From contig VCCI02000001.1 of the NCBI GenBank assembly GCA_005938025.2, positions 434,001 through 498,000 of the forward strand: DNA of 64,000 nucleotides, read 5' to 3'. The position numbers and the translations under genes were made by a program. The stretch comes from Inquilinus sp. KBS0705. Its GTDB lineage: Bacteria > Bacteroidota > Bacteroidia > Sphingobacteriales > Sphingobacteriaceae. This document shows, in pieces, positions 1 through 8,600 of this stretch; position 1 is the stretch's first letter; each line of letters opens with the position of its first letter. The notes under the pieces were generated by a model. It saw only the letters and a program-made list of their open reading frames with translations. It was not told the DNA's origin and did not search any database.

Positions 1-688
1 CCTCTATGATCTCTTCGCTGGCAAAGGCCATCCCTACACGCAGGCCCGCAAGGCCCCATGCTTTGCTGAGGGTTTGCATAACTACCAGGTTGGCATATTC
101 GGTTAATTCCTGTATATATGTTTTTTGGCGACTAAAATTGATATAGGCCTCATCTATTACTACAATGCCGTTAAAGTTGGCCAGCAGGGTTTCAATATCA
201 TCGCGGTTAATTGAGTTGCCGGTAGGGTTATTGGGCGAGCAGATAAATATAAGCTTGGTACGCTCATCTATGGCCTCTGCAATGCCTTCCAGGTTTAGCT
301 GGTAATCATCTGTCAGCAGTACTTTGCGTGCCTCTACATCGTTTATATTGGCCGATACCTGGTACATGCCGTAGGTAGGCGGCACAATTATAACGTTATC
401 AATACCGGGGTTACAAAAACTGCGGAAAAGGATATCAATAGCCTCGTCGCTGCCGTTACCGACAAATATGTTACGGGCGGGTACGCCTTTAATTTCGCTC
501 AGGCGCATTTTAACTTTATACTGCATTGGGTCGGGGTAGCGGTTATAAGCCGTACTAAGCGGCGAACCAAATGCATTCTCATTTGCATCCAAAAAAACGC
601 TGGCCTCGCCGGTATACTCATCCCGTGCGGAAGAGTAGGGCGTTAGGTTTTTAATGTTAGTGCGTAAAAGGGTGTTTATATCAAACAT
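1..688 (-). CDS. hisC: Histidinol-phosphate aminotransferase, C-terminus beyond the window
   Basis: HisC is a PLP-dependent class I/II aminotransferase. It converts imidazole-acetol phosphate and glutamate to histidinol phosphate and 2-oxoglutarate in cytoplasmic histidine synthesis. The minus strand reads from an ATG at 686-688 (MFDINTLLRTNIKNL) without a stop to base 1, giving 229 residues of a family that is usually about 350 long. Visible family signatures are the N-terminal LDANENAFGSP, NGSDEAIDILF, the CSPNNPTGNS loop, VVIDEAYINF, and LSKAWGLAGLRVGMAF, whose lysine (about residue 209) should form the Schiff base with PLP. It lies downstream of hisD and hisG on the same strand and is probably the third gene of the operon. 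The 126-bp hisD-hisC gap holds a repeat element rather than a clear promoter. Confidence 0.95.
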   Translation of the reverse strand, partial: MFDINTLLRTNIKNLTPYSSARDEYTGEASVFLDANENAFGSPLSTAYNRYPDPMQYKVKMRLSEIKGVPARNIFVGNGSDEAIDILFRSFCNPGIDNVIIVPPTYGMYQVSANINDVEARKVLLTDDYQLNLEGIAEAIDERTKLIFICSPNNPTGNSINRDDIETLLANFNGIVVIDEAYINFSRQKTYIQELTEYANLVVMQTLSKAWGLAGLRVGMAFASEEIIE

Positions 689-711
689 GTTATCGTATGC
701 TATTTAAACTA

Positions 712-809
712 TGTCATTGCGAGCGTCAGCGTGGCAATCTCCTCGCCTGCAATTAGCGTTCATGCATCAGCGACGAGTTTGCCGCGTCGCTACACTCCTC
801 GCAATGACA
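712..809. repeat. MITE-like intergenic element with 12-bp terminal inverted repeats
   Basis: TGTCATTGCGAG at 712-723 is matched by its perfect reverse complement at 798-809. The inner arms remain similar: GTCAGCGTGGCAATCTC on the left is related to the complement of GTTTGCCGCGTCGC on the right. The roughly 98-bp unit fills the hisD-hisC gap and has no convincing coding content. Non-autonomous palindromic elements beginning GTCATTGCGAGG are common in genomes of this group (general knowledge). A short open frame at 731-928 across it looks spurious. Confidence 0.6.
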
Positions 810-814
810 CAGGG

Positions 815-2107
815 TTAATTTTGTCTGTTCATCCTCACACTCACTGCATTCCTGTGCGCGTGCAAGCCTTCCATTTCGGCCAGTATCTCTACCGATGGGC
901 CTATGTTTTGTATGCCCTCTTCAGTTAAGTACTGAAACGTGATCTTTTTCACAAAAGAATCTACTGATACGCCCGAATATGCTTTTGCATAACTGCTGGT
1001 TGGCAGTGTATGGTTAGTGCCTGACGCATAATCGCCGGCACTTTCGGGTGTTAAATTACCCAGGAATACCGAACCGGCGTTGATAATCTTTGGCGTAAGC
1101 TGTTGCCAGCTTTCTGTAGCAAGTATCAGGTGCTCGGGTGCATACTGGTTACTAAACTCCATAGCTTCATCCAAATTTTTGGTGATGATGATGTACGAAT
1201 TATCGATAGCCTGTTTGGCAATTTCGGCACGTGGTAAAACGGATAGTTGTTTCTCTACCTCGGCTATCGCGGCGTCGGCAATACTTTGCGATGTACACAC
1301 CAGTATCGACTGGCTATCTATACCATGTTCGGCTTGTGCCAGTAAGTCTGCTGCGACGTAGGTAGGTTTGGCCGTTTTATCGGCAATTACCAATACTTCA
1401 GATGGGCCGGCTGGCATATCAATAGCGGTGGTAGTAGTACTTTGTATAATGGTTTTAGCCTTGGTAACAAACTGGTTGCCCGGGCCAAATATCTTATCAA
1501 CTTTGGTGATGGTTTCGGTACCGTAGGCCATTGCGGCAACCGCTTGCGAGCCACCTGCCAAATAAACTTTATCAATACCCAGCATTAAAGCTACATAAGC
1601 AATAAAGGCATTTACCTTTCCATTTTTTTGCGGTGGAGAGCATACTACAATTTCGCCGCAACCAGCAATACGCGCGGGTATGCCCAGCATTAAAAATGTT
1701 GATGGTAAAACCGCCGTTCCGCCGGGAATATAGAGGCCAACCCTTTCTATCGCCCTTAATTCGCGCCAGCAAGTTACGCCGGGCATGGTTTCTACCTTAT
1801 CCTCGGGCCTTATTTGCGCTTTATGAAACTTATAAATATTGGCATAAGCGGTTTGCAAAGCTTCCTGCTGGTCTTCGGTAACAGCTTGTGCAATTTCCTG
1901 CAGTTCGGTACGGTCAAGGTAAAGTTTGGTTAATTCTACCTTATCAAACTTATGGGCGTAATCAATCAAAGCCCTATCGCCATGTTGCCTTACGTTTTCT
2001 ATTACGTCCTCAACCAAAGTGCGTATCTCATTCGCCGGGTCAACATTGCGCTGTACCAGCTTTTGAATATCTGCAGTTGTTAAATCAGAATAATTGAATG
2101 TTTCCAT
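815..2107 (-). CDS. hisD: Histidinol dehydrogenase
   Basis: HisD is a zinc enzyme that carries out the last two steps of histidine synthesis, the NAD-dependent oxidation of L-histidinol to histidinal and then to histidine. The product is 430 residues, the normal length. It shows GLYIPGGTAVLPST, the KIFGPGNQFVTKAK segment, DMPAGPSEVLVIAD, AEHGIDSQSILV (zinc/substrate region), YAPEHLIL with the conserved Glu-His pair, and GDYASGTNHTLPT near the end. The ATG at 2105-2107 gives METFNYSDL, the expected N-terminus. It follows hisG by about 90 bp that carry two hairpins, and precedes hisC. It is probably expressed from the hisG promoter and leader. Confidence 0.97.
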   Translation of the reverse strand: METFNYSDLTTADIQKLVQRNVDPANEIRTLVEDVIENVRQHGDRALIDYAHKFDKVELTKLYLDRTELQEIAQAVTEDQQEALQTAYANIYKFHKAQIRPEDKVETMPGVTCWRELRAIERVGLYIPGGTAVLPSTFLMLGIPARIAGCGEIVVCSPPQKNGKVNAFIAYVALMLGIDKVYLAGGSQAVAAMAYGTETITKVDKIFGPGNQFVTKAKTIIQSTTTTAIDMPAGPSEVLVIADKTAKPTYVAADLLAQAEHGIDSQSILVCTSQSIADAAIAEVEKQLSVLPRAEIAKQAIDNSYIIITKNLDEAMEFSNQYAPEHLILATESWQQLTPKIINAGSVFLGNLTPESAGDYASGTNHTLPTSSYAKAYSGVSVDSFVKKITFQYLTEEGIQNIGPSVEILAEMEGLHAHRNAVSVRMNRQN

Positions 2108-2123
2108 ATGTGCCTTACCCCAT

Positions 2124-2187
2124 CCCTCTCCAAAGGAGAGGGAGCTTTTATGAAAAACCTCTTAAAATCCTCTCTTTTGGAGAGGAT
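2124..2187. repeat. Paired hairpin element between hisG and hisD
   Basis: Two adjacent hairpins occupy the gap. CCCTCTCC/GGAGAGGG with an AAA loop spans 2124-2142, and ATCCTCTC/GAGAGGAT with a 5-base loop spans 2167-2187 (extendable by two A-T pairs at the base). The two hairpins resemble each other in inverted orientation. This is the same architecture as the C5/G5 element at 45080-45132. It may be an extragenic palindromic repeat that affects mRNA stability inside the his operon. It is not followed by a clear U-tract, so it is probably not a terminator. Confidence 0.55.
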
Positions 2188-2198
2188 TTATGTGAGGC

Positions 2199-3050
2199 TT
2201 ATAATATTATCTTCTCTATCGGCATTACTACAATGCCTTGTGCGCCGGCTTGTTTAAGCAGGCTTATACGGTCCCAAAAATCGCGCTCGGGTATAACGGT
2301 GTGTACAGCTACCCAATCGCCCTCGGCCAATGGCACTACCGATGGGCTTTTAACACCCGGCAATAGTGCGGTTACGGCATCCAGATTTTTACGCTCTACG
2401 TTAAGTACCACATACTTGGTTTCTTTGGCACGCAGTACCGATTGTATACGCTGTATCAATTCTTGCACCAAATCATTATTCTCGCTACCTATGCCGCCAA
2501 TTAATACGGCCTCGCTGGCCATTACATCGGCAAAAGGTACCAGGCCGTTACTTTTTAATGTGCCGCCGGTTGATACCAAGTCGCAAATGGCATCGCTTAA
2601 ACCCAGGCCGGGCGAAATTTCAACCGAGCCTGAAATGGTGCGGATATCCGACGTTATACCTTGTTGTTTTAGGTATTTGCCCAAAATAATAGGGTAGGTG
2701 GTAGCTATAGATTTGCCGTTTAGCTGTTGCAGATTTTCGATGCTGTTGTTATTAGGCACCGCAATTTTTAGCGAGCATTTACCAAAACCAAGCTTTTGCA
2801 GGTAGCTTACTTCGACCTCAGTTTCCTGTATCACGTTTTCGCCAACTATGCCCAGGTCGGCAATGCCATCCTGTACGTATTCGGGGATATCATCATCGCG
2901 CAAAAAAAGAATTTCTAAAGGAAAGTTTGATACCGGGGAGATAAGCGAGCTTTTGTAATTTTCGAAATTAAGGCCGCAATTTTTTAATAATTCAACGGAC
3001 TTTTCGTTGAGCCGACCCGATTTTTGGATCGCTATTTTTAATGTTTTCAC
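2199..3050 (-). CDS. hisG: ATP phosphoribosyltransferase, long form
   Basis: HisG condenses ATP with PRPP to form phosphoribosyl-ATP, the first committed step of histidine synthesis. At 283 residues it is the long form with a C-terminal ACT-like regulatory domain for histidine feedback, so no HisZ partner is expected. It opens MKTLKIAIQKSGRLNEKS and shows DLGIVGENVI and the PRPP-binding segment SGSVEISPGLGLSDAICDLVSTGGTL (around 160-185). The C-terminal end (VLLNVER-type segment, LPGVKSPSVVPL, VMPIEKIIL) matches the regulatory domain. It is the first gene of the operon. A histidine-rich leader peptide lies 70 bp upstream, so transcription is probably controlled by the supply of charged tRNA-His. 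Confidence 0.97.
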   Translation of the reverse strand: MKTLKIAIQKSGRLNEKSVELLKNCGLNFENYKSSLISPVSNFPLEILFLRDDDIPEYVQDGIADLGIVGENVIQETEVEVSYLQKLGFGKCSLKIAVPNNNSIENLQQLNGKSIATTYPIILGKYLKQQGITSDIRTISGSVEISPGLGLSDAICDLVSTGGTLKSNGLVPFADVMASEAVLIGGIGSENNDLVQELIQRIQSVLRAKETKYVVLNVERKNLDAVTALLPGVKSPSVVPLAEGDWVAVHTVIPERDFWDRISLLKQAGAQGIVVMPIEKIIL

Positions 3051-3203
3051 AAGTTTGATTTAAAGGTAATACTATAAGTAAAAAAAAACGGGGGTTGTTA
3101 TTTCGCGTAGAAACATACATTATCTATTCATCACCGGGTGGTGATGCAGATGAAGATGATGTAGTTTAAACTGTCCCATTTTTTATAGTAGTACTATAGA
3201 TAA
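3051..3203 (-). promoter_or_regulatory. his leader region, candidate attenuator
   Basis: This is the likely 5' leader RNA of the his operon. It contains the leader peptide, a hairpin CATCACC-ACCC-GGTGATG inside the His codons (3131-3148), a perfect palindrome AGTTTAAACT (3162-3171), and a run of T residues (minus strand, 3081-3088) preceded by CCCCCG. I could not find a strong stem to go with the U-run, so the exact terminator/antiterminator pair is unresolved. Attenuation is inferred from the leader peptide. Confidence 0.5.
3120..3179 (-). CDS. hisL: his operon leader peptide
   Basis: A 19-codon frame reads MGQFKLHHLHLHHHPVMNR and ends in TAA at 3120-3122. Six of the eight residues 7-14 are histidine, encoded by CAT and CAC. 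The frame starts about 24 bases after the predicted transcription start and stops 69 bases before the hisG ATG. This is the classic layout of a his attenuation leader: ribosome stalling at His codons when tRNA-His is uncharged would change folding of the downstream RNA. The sequence shows the peptide and its position directly; the mechanism is by analogy with the enteric his leader. Confidence 0.85.
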   Translation of the reverse strand: MGQFKLHHLHLHHHPVMNR

Positions 3204-3209
3204 GTGCTG

Positions 3210-3239
3210 CAAATATATAGAGTTGTTTATTAAATCAAA
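3210..3239 (-). promoter_or_regulatory. his operon promoter (Bacteroidota type)
   Basis: On the minus strand, TTTG (3236-3239) and TATATTTG (3210-3217) fit the Bacteroidota -33 TTTG and -7 TAnnTTTG consensus, with 18 bp between them. The predicted start near 3203 places the leader peptide ATG about 24 bases downstream. Confidence 0.65.
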
Positions 3240-3302
3240 ATTAAATTGTCTTTTACACCTTATTTTATACTTACAATAAAATTTAATTTTGATTTATATA
3301 CA

Positions 3303-4832
3303 CTATTTAACCGGTGGCTGGCTTGCATCATACTCATAAATAGCCCCCTCGGGGAATTTTTTGATCAGCTTTAATGGGTTCTGCTTTTCAATATCCTTAA
3401 TATTTACCAGCTCGGGGTTTTCCAGGTTGTTAAACCAAATTAAGTAGTAATGTTTTTGGGTATAAAACTTGGCTACGTCCTTTTTAAAGAATTTGTGCGG
3501 CACCAGATAGGATGATAGGCCCGAGAAGAAATAAACAGCTTCGTGCGCATCAGAGTAAATGATAACCTTCGGGTCAAACATCTTTTTATCCATCTGTTTT
3601 AAATAAGCCGCGAATTCCGATTCCATCCAGCTGTTATCTGTATATCCCGGGTTGCCATATTCGTCGGCTATCTGGTCGGTGTAGCGGTGCTTATCAATCA
3701 AAAATACCTTGGTTAAAAAGCCAAGCATCAACAGGGTGAAAATTGCGGCCACAATCGTCCGGGTTTGCTTAGCCGCTATGCGTTTTAGCAGGAGTAGCCC
3801 CCAACTTGTATAACCCCACAGAGCGGGTATGTACATAGGCGATAATAAACGGTGGTTGATACGCTCGTAGCGCGAAAAGGTGGATGATAGCACAATAAAC
3901 AACCCGTATACCAGTGCAAAGGTAATAGCCAGGTTCTCAAAACTATCCAGGTGCCTGCGGTAATAATTATAAGCGAGCGCGGCTATAAAGCCAAGCAATA
4001 TAATACTGGCCAATGGCGTAGCTAAATAATATTGATCGGGCGTAAGGCCCATCCAATCGCAAAATACGGTACCAAAATAATATAGATTTTTTAAGAATGG
4101 AGTTATGGATGGCTCGCGTGGGCCGGTTACAGTGCCGGTAATGGTTGCGTTAACAACCAAATTGGTTACCAATAGCGATATACAAACCAGGCCATATATA
4201 ATAATGTGGGCGATCTTCTTTTTAAGCGGCAAAACCCTGTCAAGCAGTAATAACAAACCGCCCGTGCCCACAATGGTAACCGCCGCGTAGCGCGTAACGC
4301 AGGCTACAGCAGCAATAGCTGCCGCTATAATCAACGTTTTAATAGTATGCTTTAACAAATATTCGCGAAAGGCGATCAGGAAGAACAATACCTCGAGTAT
4401 AAACAAAGTCTCTGACCACAAATAAGAATATACCTGCAACAAAGCCGGGCTAAGTAAAATTGCTGCCAGCATTAACCATTTATACACCCGCGATGAAGGC
4501 ACGAAGCGCGACATGATCCATCCGCTGGTGAATATAAGGCTAGAGAACAGTATTTCGTTAAGTATTGGGCCGAAAACAACCGGGTCCGTATGGCTAATTA
4601 AAGATATAACGCCTAAAAAAACAGGGTAAAATACCGGGAAATCAACAATAGGGATATGGTTAAACGTATGTAAAGTGCCTTGTGCTACAAAACTGCGAGC
4701 CGCACTGGTATACATTATCGAATCGGGCGATATGCCAATACCGCTATAGCTGGTGAACAGGTATATAGCATAAAACCCTAATGCTGCAAACAGCAGCGTA
4801 TCGTAGTTTCTTATGTTTTTTGTTGATACCAT
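3303..4832 (-). CDS. Polytopic membrane protein, possible GT-C type glycosyltransferase
   Basis: The 509-residue product has about ten hydrophobic segments and a soluble C-terminal part from about residue 400. Its first periplasmic loop contains GISPDSIMYTSAARSF, and the overall plan (N-terminal helix, acidic residue in loop 1, helices, C-terminal periplasmic domain) resembles PMT/ArnT-like GT-C glycosyltransferases that use polyprenyl-phosphate sugars. I do not see a diagnostic motif that would fix the donor or acceptor, so the call stays at class level. It lies between the his operon and a GmhB-like phosphatase on the same strand, 88 bp downstream of the latter, so both may serve surface glycan synthesis. 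The start ATG at 4830-4832 gives MVSTKNIRNYD just before the first helix. Confidence 0.55.
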   Translation of the reverse strand: MVSTKNIRNYDTLLFAALGFYAIYLFTSYSGIGISPDSIMYTSAARSFVAQGTLHTFNHIPIVDFPVFYPVFLGVISLISHTDPVVFGPILNEILFSSLIFTSGWIMSRFVPSSRVYKWLMLAAILLSPALLQVYSYLWSETLFILEVLFFLIAFREYLLKHTIKTLIIAAAIAAVACVTRYAAVTIVGTGGLLLLLDRVLPLKKKIAHIIIYGLVCISLLVTNLVVNATITGTVTGPREPSITPFLKNLYYFGTVFCDWMGLTPDQYYLATPLASIILLGFIAALAYNYYRRHLDSFENLAITFALVYGLFIVLSSTFSRYERINHRLLSPMYIPALWGYTSWGLLLLKRIAAKQTRTIVAAIFTLLMLGFLTKVFLIDKHRYTDQIADEYGNPGYTDNSWMESEFAAYLKQMDKKMFDPKVIIYSDAHEAVYFFSGLSSYLVPHKFFKKDVAKFYTQKHYYLIWFNNLENPELVNIKDIEKQNPLKLIKKFPEGAIYEYDASQPPVK

Positions 4833-4920
4833 TCAGGCTTATAAAGGATAAATAGAGCAGATTGTTTAAATTTTAGAATTAAATACCTAAAAATAAGCGT
4901 TTAAATATGATGATCTATAG

Positions 4921-5412
4921 CTAATCTATCAGATCAAGCACGGTGCTTATAGGCTGGTCGCTATTTATTAATATACCTTTTACCCCGGCAGCAGTGCCTG
5001 CTTCAACGTCCCGCTCGCGGTCGCCAATAAAATAAGATAGGGCAGGGTCTACATTATATTTTTCGATGCCTTGTAATAGTAAGCCTGGTTTTGGTTTGCG
5101 GCAATCGCAGTCGCCTGTAAAGTTGGGGTGGTGGGGGCAGTAAAAAAAATCTGTTATCTCTACACCGTGTTGTTGGTATACCTCTTTTAAGTGCTGGTGC
5201 ATTTTGCTTAATTCATTTTCGGTATACCAGCCTTTTGCTAAACCACCCTGGTTAGTTGCTACTAAAAGCATGTAGCCGCGGTCTTGCAACTCTTTAAGCG
5301 CTGCAAAATTATCCAGTATATGGAAATCCTCTAATTTGCATACATAATCGCCCATTTCGCGGTTTAACACACCATCCCGGTCAAGGAAAACAGCTTTGAT
5401 CTTTTCAGTCAT
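4921..5412 (-). CDS. gmhB: D-glycero-manno-heptose-1,7-bisphosphate 7-phosphatase (HAD family)
   Basis: GmhB removes the 7-phosphate from heptose 1,7-bisphosphate on the way to ADP- or GDP-heptose for lipopolysaccharide or surface glycans; some relatives act on histidinol phosphate. The 163-residue protein has the HAD-IIIA signatures: FLDRDGVLNRE (nucleophile Asp and acid/base Asp, residues about 10-13), TNQGGLAKGW (motif II), CPHHPNFTGDCDCRKPKPGLL (Cys-x-His zinc loop plus motif III lysine) and YFIGDRERDVEAG (motif IV acidic pair). The zinc loop CPHHP...CDC is typical of GmhB and of the HisB N-terminal phosphatase. The his genes are close but transcribed separately, so the heptose role is preferred while a histidinol-phosphatase role is not excluded. 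Confidence 0.8.
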   Translation of the reverse strand: MTEKIKAVFLDRDGVLNREMGDYVCKLEDFHILDNFAALKELQDRGYMLLVATNQGGLAKGWYTENELSKMHQHLKEVYQQHGVEITDFFYCPHHPNFTGDCDCRKPKPGLLLQGIEKYNVDPALSYFIGDRERDVEAGTAAGVKGILINSDQPISTVLDLID

Positions 5413-5664
5413 ATATTATAAGGTAAAACTCAAATTTCGGCAAAAGTAAGCTAATAGCGGTATTTACTATGTGTGCATATCAATTATATATATAAAATTA
5501 TAAAGTTCGCATATAAAGCAGACGTTTTTTGTCGACTTAATAATTATATCATAAAAAAACCACGTAGTTTTAATGATTTTTAAAAAATATATGATTAGAT
5601 TATAAAAATATCGAAATTTTAGTAATTTCGTTATTACCCGTGTCCTAAATAAACGGATGAGAAT

Positions 5665-8600
5665 ATGGATCAGACTGATTGTAACCAGCAAGGCCTTTAC
5701 AGGCCCGAATTTGAGCACGACTCCTGCGGAACAGGATTTATAACCAATATTAATGGTCATAAATCTAACCATATAATTGACGATGCATTAACCATGCTGG
5801 AAAATATGGAGCACCGCGGCGCTTGCGGCTGCGACCCCGAGACAGGTGATGGTGCAGGTATATTAATACAACTTCCGCATGAATTTTTAATGGAAGAATG
5901 CTCTAATTTAGAGATAAGCCTACCCGAGCCCGGCGAGTACGGGGTGGGTATGATATTTTTCCCTAAAGAGCCAGCTTTAAAAAAGGCAAGCCGCAAGGTT
6001 ATTGCAGCAGCTATAGAAAAACTTGGACTGCACATGCTGGGTTACCGTAAGCTTACAGTAGACTCCGGGGCTATTGGCGAAACAGCCCGCCAGGCCGAAC
6101 CTGACTGCGAGCAGCTTTTTATATCAAGGCCGCACCATATTACCAATGCTGAGGATTTTGAGCGTAAACTATATGTGCTGCGCCGTTACATCAACAAAAC
6201 TATTACCGAAACCTTACCTGCAGCAGCGGAGTATTTTTACTTTACCTCGCTATCATGCAAAACCATAGTTTATAAAGGGCAGGTTACTACTTACCAGCTG
6301 CGTAAATACTTTAATGACCTTACAGATCCGCGCATGGCATCGGGCTTTGCTATGATACATTCGCGTTTCTCAACCAATACCTTCCCATCATGGAAATTGG
6401 CTCAGCCATTCCGCTTAATGGCGCATAATGGCGAGATAAATACACTTACGGGTAACCTAAACTGGTTTTACTCGGGTTTAAAATCTTATGTTTCATCGTA
6501 CTTCACAGGCGAAGAAATGGAAATGCTATTACCTGTTATAGATAACAACCAATCCGATTCGGCTTGTTTGGATAACATTATCGAAATATTGCTGCATACA
6601 GGCCGCTCGTTACCACACGTAATGATGATGCTGGTACCCGAGGCATGGGATGGCAATGAACAAATGGACCCGCTTAAAAAGGCGTTTTACGAGTATCACG
6701 CTACTTTGATGGAGCCATGGGATGGCCCTGCAGCCATTACCTTTACTGACGGTAAGCTGGTGGGTGCCCTTTTAGATAGAAATGGCCTGCGCCCGCTGCG
6801 CTATGTAATTACCAACGATGGCCGTGTAATTGCTGCATCTGAAGCCGGGACCTTAACTATTGACGAAAGCACCGTTGTTAGAAAAGGCCGTTTACAGCCC
6901 GGTAAAATGTTATTGATCGACACCGAGAAGGGCCGTATCATAACAGACGAAGAAATTAAGAAACAAGTAAGCTCGCAGCAGCCATATGGCCGCTGGTTAG
7001 AGAATTATAAGATACGTTTAGGTGAACTGGCCGAACCACGTTTGGCATTTGCCAGCCTTACCGCCGATTCGGTTTTTCGTTATCAGCAGGTGTTTGGTTA
7101 CAGCCGCGAGGATATTGATACCATTATTAAGCCAATGGCATTGGATGGTAAAGAGCCAATAGGATCAATGGGTACTGATGTGCCTTTGGCCATATTGTCT
7201 GACAAGCCACAGCACCTGTCAAGTTACTTTAAGCAGTTTTTTGCCCAGGTAACCAACCCGCCGATAGACCCTATACGCGAGCGTTTGGTAATGAGCCTTG
7301 CTACCTTTATAGGTAACAACGGTAACCTGCTCGATGAGGATAAAATGCATTGCCATTGCGTAGTGCTTGATCATCCTATACTTAAAAACCACCAGTTAGA
7401 AAAACTGCGCAGTATTGATACCGGCTTGTTTCATGCCAAAACGCTGCAAACCTATTACAATGCCGATGGTAACCCGGGGTCGCTGGAAAAAGGTATAGCA
7501 AGGCTTTGCCGCTATGCCGAAGACTCGGTTGATGACGGCTTTGAGGTATTAATATTAAGCGACCGCGCTATCGACTCTGAACATGCGCCAATACCTATGT
7601 TGTTGGCTGTTTCGGCGGTGCATCACCATTTAATAAAGAAAGGCCGTCGTGGTGCAGTAGGTATAGTTGCCGAAACCGGCGACGCATGGGAAGTACACCA
7701 CTTTGCTACTTTACTGGCATTTGGCGCAACTGCTATCAACCCATACCTGGCACTGTCTACCATCGAGACTTTGAAAAACAACGGGCAGTTAGAAACTGAC
7801 ATTGATATTAAGTACTTGTACAAAAATTATGTAAAGTCGATAAACGATGGCTTGCTGAAGATATTCTCTAAAATGGGTATATCAACATTGCAATCATACC
7901 ACGGCTCGCAGGTTTTTGAAATATTAGGATTGAACAAAGAAGTGGTTGATCGTTATTTCTCTGGTGCTGTAACCCGCATAGGCGGTTTAGGGCTTGATGA
8001 AATAGCCCGCGAGTCACTTTGTAAGCATAAAATTGGTTTTGGCGGCTCAAAATCGGGCCCGCACTTACTGCCCGAAGGTGGTATTTACCAATGGAAACGC
8101 AGGGGCGAGGCGCACTTATTTAATCCAACTACAGTACACTTATTGCAACACGCAACACGCAGCAACAGCTATAGCGTTTATAAAAACTATGCAGCGGTAA
8201 TTAACGAGCAAACCGACAAGCATTTTACCATACGTGGTTTGCTTGATTTTGCCCATCACCGCGAATCTATCAGCTTAGATGAGGTTGAACCGGCAGAAAA
8301 CATCATGAAGCGTTTTGCTACAGGTGCCATGTCGTTTGGTTCGATATCGCACGAGGCACATAGCACAATGGCTATAGCCATGAACCGCATCGGTGGAAAA
8401 AGCAATACCGGCGAAGGCGGTGAAGATGAACTGCGTTACGAGAAAATGCCAAATGGCGACTCGATGCGTTCGGCTATAAAGCAAGTTGCATCGGCGCGTT
8501 TCGGGGTAACATCAAACTACCTGACCAATGCCGATGAGCTGCAGATAAAAATGGCACAAGGAGCTAAACCTGGTGAGGGCGGGCAATTGCCGGGCCATAA

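Noticed and set aside
731..928. Plus-strand 65-codon frame over the hisC-hisD gap
   Set aside because: It runs through the palindromic element and into the 3' end of hisD in antisense. There is no support for translation.
3051..3119. Canonical rho-independent terminator in the his leader
   Set aside because: A T8 tract with CCCCCG is present but no G-rich partner of adequate length was found nearby. I report the leader peptide and leave the stem structure open.
5467..5772. Minus-strand 101-codon frame upstream of gltB
   Set aside because: AT-rich, low-complexity and overlapping the start of gltB in antisense; no family resemblance.
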